64,000 nucleotides of DNA. Origin: Chrysomallon squamiferum (Eukaryota > Mollusca > Gastropoda > Neomphalida > Peltospiridae). The translations under genes were made by a program, and so were the position numbers. Positions 27,124 through 39,479 of the stretch are shown piece after piece. The stretch covers positions 29,211,136 through 29,275,135 of the forward strand of contig CM022673.1 of assembly GCA_012295275.1 (NCBI GenBank), in the 5' to 3' direction. Under the pieces are notes generated by a model. That model had not been told where the DNA came from. It worked only from the letters and a program-made list of their open reading frames with translations, and did not search any database. The first letter of the stretch is position 1, and each line of letters begins with the position of its first letter.

Positions 27124-27250
27124 CCATTATTATTATTATTATCATTATCATTATTATATCAGTATGAGAAGTGAATTTCCATTCATTATTGAGGATTGAT
27201 CCTGCAGAAGTCCATCAAGCCACATTCCAATGCTCTACTCACAAAGCTAA
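27124..27250 (-). repeat. tRNA-derived SINE-like element
   Basis: On minus an A-box-like TAGCTTTGTGAGTAGAGC (27231-27249) is followed about 40 nt later by a B-box-like GGATCAATCC (27193-27202), the internal pol III promoter spacing of a tRNA. After a short body the sequence runs into an ATA/ATG microsatellite tail (27124-27158), as tRNA-derived SINEs often do. The cloverleaf does not fold, so it is not a working tRNA gene. Confidence 0.6.
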
Positions 27251-29280
27251 ATCATTGTTTCAAAATACATTTTAATAACAGTAACCTAAATCAGTATGAA
27301 CGATAAAAACGATTCCCTTCAATCAGTATCGATATCCATTAGTTATAAAAAGAAATGAAGGAATGTGATATGGAAACTGACACCAGTAGATGTTACAGCG
27401 TATGGCCTAATTTGTTTCGAATAAAGCGCTGAATCCGAATCCGCATTATTGGTTGAGTGATGTAATTTGCCATATTGTATCTTGAAAGAATAATCAATGA
27501 TGCTCATTTACGAATTATGCCTCATTAACGTGCCAATTTTGCACGGGGAATGACAGACCAGAGAAAGTTCACACGAAAGTTCCCTATTTCTGGGATGGTG
27601 AATGACTAGGAGGGGGTTAGACGAAGAAAGAAATTTGTTTTTAACCAAATTACTGTATCAGGGCTCGTTACTTTAAAAATGGTGGTGTTTTTCGTATCAG
27701 TGATGGACAGAAATGGATAGAAGGGGAATTTACTTTCTGGCCATTTCTCTCTGTCGGTGTTTGTGAAGATCAAATTTACTCAGTAACTGTGTTTGATGTA
27801 GTCAGATTACTGTGTGCCTTTCTTCGCAATTTCACTGTTTGTCGTAAGCCAGTTTCCTGTATCAGTATTTGAAGAGAGTTTATTTTAAGTATAAGTAAGT
27901 TTGCTATTAGGCATTGTTAAAAATGAATGCAGGATAATGCGTAATCTTTTTTTAAATTTATGGCTGCATGTTAAGAAAAAGTCGAGGTGACACGGGATGC
28001 TGCTGAAGGCTGCAGAGGTTGACTGATAGGAGTATTAAACTCCATTCACTGCAGTAGTCCCCTGGGTTATTCATATTTACAAATCTACACCATACACAGA
28101 CTGTACGTCTTAAAAGCCTGGAACCATAAAAAGCTTTCAAACACAGCAGTTGAAGAGATGGTAACAGGTTTGGTTTTCACAAGAATAACTGTCCAAGTAA
28201 ACTTTAGCATCCTGTTAATGATTTAAATTTACTCCAAATGCAGCAATCAGCTTAAAGATTTTCTTCCATTTGAATAGTTCAGTTATAACGTTAGAGCTAA
28301 TAAGTAGTTTAGCAACATTCTTGGCTTCGTAAGCTTTTTGTTGTTGTTGTTTTGTTTCTGTTTCATTTATTTGTTTGTGTATTTGTTTATTTTTTTTTTC
28401 TTTCATTTAATTTTTATTATTATTATTTTTTATTTTTTTATTTATTTTATGCTGGGAAGTTAATAATAAATATACTAGAACTGCTGAAGCTATACACTGT
28501 TAAGTCTGTTCCACGATGTCTTTGTGTACCTATTTATATACCTTGTGAGTTTGTAGACAATTAACCTGGCTACTAACAGGCAGAAAATTTAATAATCATA
28601 AATATATATAACGGGCAATGCAGCGCATATCTAAAACACTCGCAAATAAAAACAAACGAAAATTTATTACTATTAAACAAACATTCTTAAAACCTTTTTT
28701 TTTTTTTAATTTCATTTTAAAGCAGCAATTAACTTCAATAGATTTTCTTATTTGCAAACACTGATTGACACACACTCGTCAGACGCTAGGCAGAGACGTA
28801 ATGGTTTATTTGAACCTTGTGTCGTAATTAAATTTTATTCGGCGCCCCAGTCTTTATTTGTGAAAAACGTTAAGCACGGATACAGCCGGAAATAATCAGA
28901 AACAGATGCCGTAAATCATTTCTGTAGTACTTCTTAGTTAAACAAGACGTAAAAACCAAAAATGTACTTAATAGTCCGCGTCTGTTCGTCCTGGAGCAAG
29001 TTAATGCAAGATGGACACCTGCCGTCAATTCATCTTTTCGATATGGTTGTTTACCTGCGACTACACTTAACTCCAAGATCCTCGGGGACAAGCTATAAAT
29101 TGGTTAATGGTTTATTTATGTAAGGAAAACATTCGATAAAAGTTCAAACTTCTAGAAAAATTAAGTAATTAATTATTAATATGTTTTTTAAAAATTGAAA
29201 AAAAAAATGAAAAGCAATAACAGTAATAACAGCAAAATAATTAAATGTTAAAGAAATAAATGAAAAGAAAAAAAAAAATA
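27251..29280. other. Unassigned noncoding DNA
   Basis: The patch at 27415-27600 is notably non-repetitive (for example GCTCATTTACGAATTATGCC) and could be a conserved noncoding element. A similar patch lies at 28770-28930. Otherwise T-rich sequence (28340-28450) and nothing nameable. Confidence 0.4.
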
Positions 29281-29282
29281 TA

Positions 29283-29736
29283 CAGTTATACACCTGACTT
29301 ACGAGTGCCCCAACTAACGAGTTGTTTTGAGTTACGAGCAGTTTCCCAGTCATGATTTTGCTTTGAGTTGCGAGCCAAAATCCGAGTTACGAGCTAGCTT
29401 CAGATACGCCGTCGCTAGTTGGTACAACGAACAACATAACATCCGCCGAGCACCCCGCATCTCACTTATTTGCTTCACCTGGTTACCTCGCCGTGGATGC
29501 ATCTCAGATGAGTTGTGCTCTTTTCATTCTCTTTTATTTTGTTTTTAGAAATACATTTTTTTTTTTTTTTGTTATTTGAAAAAAGTTACAAAAATCGGGG
29601 TGGTTTTGGGGGCAGGAACGGTTTAATGATATTTCAGTTAATTTCAGTTTGGAAAAATGATTTGACATTCGAGCAAATTGAATTACGAGCTCGGTCACGG
29701 AAAGAATTAAACTCGTAAGTGAAGATACGAATACTG
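29283..29736. mobile_element. Complete 454-bp MITE, pogo/Tigger-like ends, TA duplication
   Basis: The left end reads CAGTTATACACCTGACTTAC and the right end, reverse-complemented, reads CAGTATTCGTATCTTCACTT. Both then continue into ACTTACGAGT at nearly the same distance from the tip. TA flanks each side (29281-29282 and 29737-29738), the expected target duplication. Subterminal TTACGAG/CTCGTAA motifs recur on both flanks, as in Tigger-type non-autonomous elements. There is no transposase: the two open frames inside (29327-29548 and 29515-29718) show no domain. It needs a partner element in trans. Its ends differ from the candidate end at 15.55 kb, so that fossil was probably not its partner. 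Confidence 0.8.
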
Positions 29737-30300
29737 TACTGCTGAGCCATACACGACTGTTGTAACGACAATGTAAACAGACGACGCACGGTAAAACCCT
29801 TGACGTAATAACTACAAAATCGGAAATAGATTTTACAGTTTATTTATTTATTTCTTATAAATAAAATATTGTCTGGTTATTAAATTATTATAATTTAATT
29901 TTATAAACAGTTTCGAGATTAATCAGCTCAAACAAACGCGCTCATGCGAATGCGTAATTGTACGCACGAAGGCACGTGAGAAAATTAAAATATGATGTAA
30001 CAAGACGTTACATATTTAGATCAGGTATTTTACAAATAATTTCACAAAACAATGATTCCGAGCTTTTGAACTGAAAAATATTACTGCTCAGTAAATCTGT
30101 ATTGTACATTAATTACTTATTAGGACAAAATAAACAAATAACGAACCAGATAATAATTACCTGCTTTGGAAATATATTTGTAATTTGTTTTTTTTTTTTT
30201 TTTTATTATTATTTTTGTTGTTGTTTTTGTTGTTGTTGTTGTTTCTGGGGGTTTTTTTGTTCCAGTATGTAAATGATTTATATTCTAAATTATGGTTTTA
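29737..30300. other. Unassigned AT-rich DNA
   Basis: T/TTG low-complexity sequence at 30185-30255 and no other feature. Confidence 0.55.
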
Positions 30301-30537
30301 CAAACATTCATACATACATACATAGGTACATACAACATACATACAGACATACACATTCAAACATACATATATAGGCAAACACAGTAAAAACTGATGATTA
30401 ATATCTAGTTCATATTTATTCATTCAAATATTCATTCATATAGTCTTTCTTTCTTTCGCTGTTTCTTCCAATCATCGTTCATTCAACAATCATTTTTTTC
30501 ATTCAGTCATTCATTCATTCGTTCATTCATTCATTCC
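30301..30537. repeat. CATA and TTCA microsatellites
   Basis: CATA steps at 30305-30370 and TTCA steps at 30420-30440 and 30503-30537, separated by AT-rich sequence. Confidence 0.85.
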
Positions 30538-30739
30538 TCCATTTATCAATAACTCGTTCGTTATTCTTTAATAATAATAAAGTTATACGTATACGTGTAT
30601 AGGGAAATAAAAGGCGCCTGTGCACTAAATTTAAACCCGGAACGAAAGTGTATCTTACGCTTTGCTGAAATTTGTTATTTCCAGTCATTTCCTGTTCGCT
30701 TCCGGATCCCACGCATTCTGCTAATCAGAAATTCGTAAT

Positions 30740-30803
30740 CTCAGCTTAGTGCAGTTCCAGCATGATTCTCACTTGACCAGTATTCACAGGTTCAATACCA
30801 ATA
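30740..30803 (+). repeat. tRNA-like SINE head
   Basis: Plus-strand A-box-like CAGCTTAGTGCAGTTCCAGC (from 30742) is followed by a B-box-like AGGTTCAATACC (30788-30799) at tRNA-like spacing. The intervening ATTCTCACTTGACCAG resembles an anticodon arm. The sequence then becomes T-rich. I read it as a SINE head, not a functional tRNA. Confidence 0.55.
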
Positions 30804-31019
30804 GAGCGGTTTTTTCTTTAAACTTTTTTATTTTTATTATTTAAGTGCATGACCGCTGCGGATTTGAATCGTTTTATATGAGAGAGTTTTCAGATTTCAC
30901 TTTCGGGATCGTTAAGTAAATATCAAAGAAAACTAATACAGGTTCATTCGCGATTTCAGAAAAGGGAGATTCTATTAAATGCGGTTGAATGTAACTTTAA
31001 AGGTAAAAATCTTCTTTTT

Positions 31020-31325
31020 TTTAAAAAAAAAAAAAAAAAAAATTAAAAATTAAAAACTGACGAAAAGACCTTCGGATTTGAACATGATTAATTAATTACA
31101 TAAAATGAAAAATATATATATATGACAAAATATTAATTTAATTAAATGATAAAATAAAATAAAACAGCAGGCAACTTCTTTATTTTTCTTTCCCTTCTTC
31201 TTCTTCTTCTTCTTCTTCTTCTTCTTCTTCTTCTTCTTCTTCTTCTAATCTTTTTTTGTTCTTTTTGTCTTTTTGTCTTTTTCCTTTTTTTTTCATCCTT
31301 ATTCTATTTTTTTTTTTTTTTAAAT
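31020..31325. repeat. Poly(A), (TTC)n and T-rich low-complexity field
   Basis: A tract at 31024-31041, a pure TTC array of about 18 units at 31193-31246, and a T run near 31307-31321. Confidence 0.9.
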
Positions 31326-31938
31326 CATTCTGTTTTTTCTTTGCTTGAGTTGCTATTGCTGCTCTCTACAACGAATTAACTCAATTAGGTCATAATCAGA
31401 CTTGCGTCCTTTTGACAACAATTAAGTAGCAATCAAAAAAAAAAAAACGACACATTTTTCCACAACCATCATACTTGAAACAATACTTATCGTCATAACT
31501 CTTCTTTTTTCTCTCTCTCTCAAACTGCTTTTGTCTACTTGTAGACGACGACAACACATTTGATTTTTGCATTCAAAGAGAAGCAGCAGAGAAAGCCGGC
31601 AAAACGCATCAAGACCTGTACAACGCGCCTACTGCGTTAACGACGTTTTTTTGTTTTAAATGGGTAATATTGACGCGTGCGCTAAGTCAGAGGTGCGCCA
31701 AGTATCATTAACTAATGAACATGTGCAACCTGAATTTATCCCAGGAGCATTTCGTTAAAATATCACCATAGATTTAATAGGTAAACATGTAGTGGTTTGT
31801 TTTGTTGGGATTTTTGTTTTTGTTGATTTTTTTTATGTTGTGTGTCGGAGAATACAGATTGAAAGCATGCGTCGGTGAAAAGCAAACTTATTTCAAGATT
31901 TGAAAATCTGTTTGATTGAGATGATATATTGATGTTAG

Positions 31939-31941
<3 letters not shown>

Positions 31942-32035
<94 letters not shown>
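31942..32035. repeat. (CT)n microsatellite
   Basis: About 47 uninterrupted CT units. The Arg/Glu open frame on minus is an artefact. Confidence 0.97.
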
Positions 32036-32036
<1 letters not shown>

Positions 32037-32169
32037 ATGTTGCTATAATTATGATAAGAAATTACCATAAGCCATGCTGCAATGGCTTTTGCCTCTCCGG
32101 TGCTGTTATTATAAAATGACTAATATAGAAAATTAATACCAAATAGTCGCGCATTCACCTTCTCTCTCG

Positions 32170-32232
32170 GGGTGGCCACGTGATTCGAGTGCGGAGCCAG
32201 GCTTGTAATCGGTCGCCTAATCGATCCTTTTC
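32170..32232 (+). repeat. tRNA-like SINE head
   Basis: Plus-strand TGGCCACGTGATTCGAGTGC (A-box region, from 32173) is followed by GCTTGTAATCGGTCGCC (anticodon-arm-like) and TAATCGATCC (B-box-like, 32218-32227). The order and spacing match a tRNA 5' half joined to a T arm, as in many invertebrate SINEs. Stems are imperfect. Confidence 0.55.
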
Positions 32233-32326
32233 ATTGCGCATGCTGAGTTACTGTGGTATGTGCTTTCCTGTTTCCAGAGGCAAAACGCAGTATTGGCTTT
32301 CTCTGTCGTAATTAACGTTTCTCAAA

Positions 32327-32842
32327 AATAATACCACTAATAACTAACAATAACAAAATACATTGTGATGATAATAATACAATATATTGTGATGCTAATA
32401 ATAAAATACACTGAAATGATAGTTACTCATAATAATAAATTACATTGTAATGATAGTTACTCATAATAACAAATTACATTGTAATGATAGTTACTCATAA
32501 TAACAAAATACATTGTGATGACAATTACTGATAATGATAAAATATATTGTGATGATAGTTTCTGGCGGTAATAAAATATATTCAAATGACAATTACTGAT
32601 AATAATAAAATACACTGAAATGATAGTTACTCATATTAATAAAATACACTGTGATAATAGTTAGTGATAATAATAGAATATACTGTGATGATTGTTACTG
32701 AAAATAATAAAATACAATGTGATGATAGTTATTCATAATAATAAAATACCCTGTGAATATTGTTAATGATAATAATAAAATACATTGAACTGATAGTTAC
32801 TGATTATGATAAAATACATTGTGATGATAGTTACAGATAATA

Positions 32843-32843
<1 letters not shown>
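32327..32843. repeat. Diverged minisatellite, period about 34 bp, about 15 copies
   Basis: The core ATACATTGTGATGATAGTTA followed by CTGATAATAATAAA recurs about every 33-36 bp. Copies are near 32357, 32384, 32407, 32443, 32474, 32510, 32544, 32578, 32613, 32646, 32680, 32714, 32748, 32782 and 32817. Copies differ at several positions each, so the array is moderately old. It abuts a CT array on its right. Confidence 0.88.
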
Positions 32844-32844
<1 letters not shown>

Positions 32845-32921
<77 letters not shown>

Positions 32922-32949
32922 GATGGTATATATATATATATATATATAT
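32845..32949. repeat. (CT)n then (TA)n
   Basis: About 36 CT units to 32917, a nine-base spacer, then TA units at 32927-32949. Confidence 0.96.
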
Positions 32950-33479
32950 TAATATGTTTGTAAATTAAGGAACTTTGTATCTCGGCAATAATACCTTTTT
33001 TTATTTATTTCTGATATCCTAGTGGTTACAATTAATATAATACATTCGACATTTTGTTACTGAAATGGTTTTCATTAGACACTAGTATTATGAGAAGCTA
33101 TTAATAATTTGCTATGAGTGTCAGCGAACAAATGACAGGGAGAAAAAAACATCTATATATTTACGTGTTTCTGAAACCGCCGCTAGTCGACGCATTTAAC
33201 AAGACTGATAAACTGAAATTGATTCCAGCCAGATGAAATTGACAAAACGGATAATTGCTAAGTCAAGCAGAAACCAGCTGGCGTTTACGTAATGATTTTT
33301 GTTTTGTTTTGTTTGTTTGTTTGTTTCTATTTGTTTGTTTGTTTTTTTTGGGGGGGTTTGTTTGTTTTTTGGTTTGTTGTTGTTGTTTTTTCTGAAAATA
33401 TTGAATTTGACATCTTGCTCGCAAAATAGTAATAAGCAAATAAAAAAGGAAAAAATACACGTTATTTTATTTTCAAAAA

Positions 33480-33515
33480 TTAATATATATGTATATATTT
33501 ATATATATATATATA
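33480..33515. repeat. (TA)n-rich tract
   Basis: Short interrupted TA run. Nearby at 33299-33390 is a TTTG/T-rich stretch with a seven-G block. Confidence 0.8.
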
Positions 33516-33659
33516 TTAAAAATATAAGCTAATGATAATAATCAATTATGATTTTCTTTCCCTCTTTCTCTCCCTCAAAAATGTATTATGTAGTAATACC
33601 AAATAGTAAGATTTACGTAAATTAATTTTACTTTTATTTCTATAATAATTTTGTTATTA

Positions 33660-33745
33660 TTAGTATTGCTGCTATTAGTAATTGTAGTACTAGTAGGAGT
33701 AATGGTAATAGATATAGTAGAAATGGTAGAAACAGTAGTAGTAGT

Positions 33746-33797
<52 letters not shown>

Positions 33798-33916
33798 CAG
33801 TAAAAGATGAAAAATAAATGCCAATAACAGTAATAATGCTCGTAATAGTATTAGTAGCAGTTGTTATTGTTTGTTATTGAACAGTAGTAATAATAATAGA
33901 TGGTGTTGTTGCTGTT
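33660..33916. repeat. Imperfect (AGT)n field
   Basis: AGT/AGC triplets, purest at 33733-33796, fading into AGT/AAT steps. No coding meaning. Confidence 0.92.
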
Positions 33917-34149
33917 GTAGTAACATGTCTAAAAGACGTGTTGTACCGCATTAAAAATGTATTTTAAGGTATTTTAAGAAATTTAGTTAATTAATAAAGA
34001 TCAAATAGACACTGCTTTTAAAGAGTATTAGTTTTTGTCTGTTAAATTAGATTTTCTTTTTGTATTTTTCATTGTTTATTTTATATTTTAAGTAATAGCC
34101 AATATCTAGAAATCCGTCCTAGCTTGATCGATAAATAATGCTTTGATAC

Positions 34150-34272
34150 CTGTATTAGTAATAGAAGTAGTAGTTGTTGTTGTTGCTGCTGCTGTATTAG
34201 TAGTAGTAGTTGAAGTAGTAATAATAGAAAGTAGTAATAATAGAAAGTAGTAATAATAGAAAGTAGTAGAGA
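34150..34272. repeat. GTT/AGT field with a 16-bp triplicate
   Basis: Degenerate AGT/GTT triplets. The unit AGAAAGTAGTAATAAT occurs three times near 34226-34270. Confidence 0.85.
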
Positions 34273-34920
34273 AGCAGATACTAATAATTTCGGAATCGTG
34301 ATTTCAGGAACGATCGAATCCTACTTTTTAAATATTTCACTTAAAAGAAATGAAAATAATAATTTAAAGATAAAGATGAAAATTTGCAGATTCGAGGCAG
34401 GTGCAGCTTTGTCATCTTATGAATTTTAAAAACATATTTATTATTAACTTCTTTTTTTAGATTACATCGTTTTCACGAGTTCATTTCGAAAGCAAATGTG
34501 TTCTTACACTGAATGACAAATAGAAAACTACATTCACTGACAACAATTTCAATCTCCATATTCTAAATAACATAATGCGCAGGAAATCACTTTTTTTATT
34601 TACTTTAATTTTTGACTAGATTTCATTTCGTGTAAAAAAAATTATTTAAAAAATATATGGAAAAGGACATTACATTATCTTTTCTTTTCTGAAATTTGTT
34701 TTCCTTTTCGTTTAAATTTTCAGTGACGTGACGTTGCATGAACGAATCAAACACTTTCATTTAACAATCAGGTTCAGCAGATTTACTCGAGTTGGAATTC
34801 GAATCAAACACAGACGTGGTTTTTCCTCGACACCGTTTTTCTTGTCATAATATTTACGAGTTCTGAAATAAGGTTCTCCGATTTGAGATATTTTATTTTA
34901 TTTTTTTTAATTTTTTGTTT
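34273..34920. other. Unassigned AT-rich DNA
   Basis: Nothing recognisable besides A/T homopolymers. Confidence 0.55.
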
Positions 34921-34928
34921 TATTGCCG

Positions 34929-34995
34929 ACGTGGGTTAGCGCACGTGGGTTAGCGCACGTGACTGCATGTTTCTGTTTCATGTTCCACCTCATTT
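34929..34995 (+). repeat. Possible tRNA-like head with duplicated A box
   Basis: The 14-mer ACGTGGGTTAGCGC occurs twice in tandem (34929-34942 and 34943-34956) and is followed by ACGTGACTGCATG. This reads like a tRNA A-box/D-arm that was duplicated. A weak B-box-like GTTCCACCTC follows near 34982. The A-box part is fair and the B box is poor. Confidence 0.35.
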
Positions 34996-35110
34996 AGCCG
35001 GGTGTAAAATGTAAGCGTGTTTAAAAAGTTGTTGGTGCTATTTCAAGTCTAATGAAGAAAGTCTGTTGAGCGGGTAACAGTTAGGAAAATGTCTCATTCT
35101 TCCTGGAGAC

Positions 35111-35261
<151 letters not shown>

Positions 35262-35817
35262 ACTTCATTACGGTACATATTTTAGGACAAACAAAATCTT
35301 TATTTGTTTTCCCAATCTCTGTCCTTTGGTCTCATAATTCAGTACTTTACTACATAAAAATAAAAAATAAAAAAAATTCAAATTAGAGATTTCCAAAAAG
35401 AGATTAACTTTATAAACAGTTGATAACATAACTGACAAAGCTGCTTACAGCGTGCTGATGAACTGTTTGTTACAACTGTCGACTTAGCTTTGCGTGGTGG
35501 TTTGGAAACCACTCTCTGCTTCAGTTGACAAAATATTGATGAAATGTGCGTTCATTCTGAAGAGGACAGTTGTCGCTGTCAGGCACTAATGCAACAGATG
35601 CACGTGTGTGATTTTTCATTAAATCTGCACAACACAATGCGACGAAGGCTGAATCTCAGCTAATCTGTGTGTTTCTCATTAACTTCATTAACGAGGTGTT
35701 ACTGAATCACAAAGGCTGGGGGCTCTCACTCGACCGGGATTAGCTCTTAATGCCGTGCTTAGTCTATTTCCCATTCTAGCTAGTACTCCGTCACTGGTTT
35801 ATTTTCGTAGTTAAGAT
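35262..35817. other. Noncoding stretch with a GC-richer patch
   Basis: The 35640-35800 part is the least AT-rich here and contains GGGATTAGCTCTTAATGCC, which includes a GGATTA core as bound by K50-type homeodomains. A short core like this is weak evidence. Confidence 0.4.
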
Positions 35818-35887
35818 TTGTGTGTGTGTGTGTGTGTCTGTGTGTGTGTTTGTTTGTGTTGTGTGTGCCTCTGTGTGTGTGTGTGTT

Positions 35888-35920
<33 letters not shown>

Positions 35921-35921
35921 C
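35818..35921. repeat. Interrupted (TG)n microsatellite
   Basis: TG runs broken by TCTG, TTTG and CCTC steps. Confidence 0.93.
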
Positions 35922-36599
35922 TTTCATCATTATCTGTGATATACGACTCCATGTTACCGTGGCAGAGTGTGAAGTAAAGTTAACATTTCCTTCTTCGTTA
36001 GTTCACAATTGAGAGAAAATCAAATATTTTTTTTAACGAAATTCTTGTAAAAATCTACAGAGTGGTTCGTTTAATAAAATATTTTATTCAGTTTATTCAC
36101 TATATTATTATACTAACGAGTGTTATAATTTTTTATTACTTTCATTGTCATAAATAATTAATAACAATTTCAAGTATATTGAGCTATGATGCATAAAAAA
36201 TTATCTAAAGCATTAAAAAAAATATTTGATAAAAAAAAAAGTTATTTCAGTGTATAAGATTTTTGATGTTTTCAAAAAACTCTTGTAGTTTTAATAGTAA
36301 TTCTATAGTTTAGGCTTGAAGCAGAATTCTTGGATTCAGTCAAAGCCAAAGGCATTTTATTTTTTTTTTTTTTTATTTCTAGCTTTATAAAATATAACAA
36401 ACGCAGAACTGGAGAATACGTCTAACAACAACCAAAAAACAACGAAACTGAAAGATGGTGACACAGTGGTGATCAGTTACGTAACACATTTAGTCTTCTG
36501 AAACAGAAATTTATAAAACAACAAAATCTGTCCTTGAATATTAAACGAAATCATGCGAATACATATCCCTAAAAAAGTTGTGTTTGTGTCAACATCGCC

Positions 36600-36613
36600 G
36601 TTGTCATGGCAAC
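36600..36613. promoter_or_regulatory. Candidate RFX X-box
   Basis: GTTGTCATGGCAAC fits the 14-bp RFX X-box consensus GTHNYYATRRNAAC at every position and is almost a perfect inverted repeat. A partial second site, GTTGCCATGGTTGC, lies at 36774-36787. RFX factors control ciliary and immune genes in animals. Whether this site is used cannot be seen from sequence, and no adjacent gene was recognised. Confidence 0.35.
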
Positions 36614-36665
36614 GGATTTTAGCCTCACGTTAGACAATCAAGCATGACTGTGCATATAAAAAGAA

Positions 36666-36666
<1 letters not shown>

Positions 36667-36697
<31 letters not shown>

Positions 36698-36705
36698 TAA
36701 TAAAA
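36667..36705. repeat. (AAT)n microsatellite
   Basis: About 12 AAT triplets with one AAC. Confidence 0.9.
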
Positions 36706-37842
<1,137 letters not shown>

Positions 37843-37944
37843 TATATTAACAAAGACACGAATTAAAGTCATGTGTTTGTTTTAAGCATATCGAGTTATG
37901 TTACCATACAAAACACTGTAATTTGTTTATCACACAAACTTCAG

Positions 37945-38022
37945 ATGCCGCTGACGAGATTCGAACTTACGATATCCATTGGCCAGCAGGCGGACGACGT
38001 TACGGTTAGGCCATGAAGACAA
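37945..38022 (-). repeat. tRNA-like SINE head
   Basis: On minus, CATGGCCTAACCG (A-box-like, 38003-38015) is followed by GTCCGCCTGCTGGCC and then AAGTTCGAATCTCGTC, a good B box (about 37953-37968). Acceptor and D-stem pairings are incomplete, so a tRNA-derived SINE or old tRNA pseudogene is more likely than a working gene. Confidence 0.6.
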
Positions 38023-39479
38023 CCTTTGAAAAGAAGATTGTTCTATAACCGAGGGCAATCATCACGCACCGTCATTTGTCTTTCGTCATTTTTCCGTGCG
38101 TGCGTCTACTTTGTGTGTGAAACCTGGCACTGGCAAGTATGTAGTCTAGAATTTGAATATTCTCTGTCTCATGTACGTCTGATTAGACTCTGCACATAGA
38201 CAATATTCGGGAACGCACTGGCGCAGGAGGACAAAGTCCAATCATGTCTTTCTGTATGTATGTATATGTATAAATCCAGCGTATAAGCATATGTATGTAT
38301 GTGTGTGTATTCAGTAGCATAAAGAAAATTATATGATTATAAAATATATATATATATATTTTTTTTTAAATCTTTTCTTTGATGGTGCAATACAGTCGCG
38401 TATTTGCTCATATTACAAGTAATTTAAATTTATTGAACTTCTTTTCAGTTCATTCAGCTCACATCTGCCCTTTCCGCATTATACGACATTTTCGTTCATC
38501 CGACCATCTGTCGGTCTAAATTATACTCGGATAATCGGAATTCTGCAATCCTCGGTGACTGTTTAGTCAATGTTTGACAACCAATAAACAGCTACCGTCA
38601 TCTGGATAATAACTCAGATTTATTACGACAGATAAAAGTTGTGAGTACTCGACGTACTACATAAGTTAATATAATCCTGCCTAAGTACAATAATGATACA
38701 ATATCATAACGTGGTTACCTTTAGTTCATTCAAAATGAGTGGCAACAGTCACTCTTTGATCACAACAACGACGTCATATCCACGTATCAGCTGTCGTCCC
38801 TGGCTTTGAGAACGACAACAACGATTGTCGTTGTATGTGAATATAGCTAAATATTATAAACAACTACGAAATTAATTAGTACCATCTGCTACCAACCGTG
38901 CAATTTATCAGTGCTGAATATGTCAATAAAAACCGATTTATTCGTTACACGCACGTACGCTTTACTAATTTGAACGTCAAATTTCTATTTAATTGGGTGT
39001 TTATATCCTGCTAATCGAGTTGAGGAACCCAGCAGGAAATATTAAAAATTTCATAAACTTTTAATACTAAACTAAACATGTTTATCAGATCGTTGTTTGA
39101 TACTGTTCGTTCTTTGATGAGAATTTTAACAACACGGTTTCCGAAAACGCTACTCAAAATTAACTGGTAAAAAACGTAGAAGAAGAAGATGACGAAGATG
39201 AAGATGAAGATGAAGATGATGAAAGCCATCGTCTATCAGTGTATTAAGATGAAAGGAAACCAGGTGGTAAAATGTACCTATAATTTACCTTGAATCTTGC
39301 TAAAAAAAATCCTTTTATCAGCAATAAAACAAACAAGCCAGCTAATTGGTGAGCGATTTAATGACTATGTCGAGAAATTATGGCGTCGAAGTAAATAAAA
39401 TTTCAATTCAATTATATTCAGATAGATTCTGAAAATAATTGCATTATTCTCAAAGAAAGAGGCTTTCTTCAATATGAAT
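38023..39479. other. Unassigned noncoding DNA
   Basis: Short ATGT and TA runs (38250-38360). A small hairpin lies at 38811-38832 (stem AACGACAA/TTGTCGTT). A GATGAAGATGAA run lies at about 39181-39225. No gene. Confidence 0.5.

Noticed and set aside
37945-38022. Functional tRNA gene
   Set aside because: A and B boxes are good but the acceptor and anticodon stems do not pair; better read as a SINE head.
38394-38568. Possible small MITE bounded by TACAGTCGCG and a reverse-complement CAGTCACCG
   Set aside because: Only the first few bases match, the right flank is not TA, and no subterminal repeats are shared.
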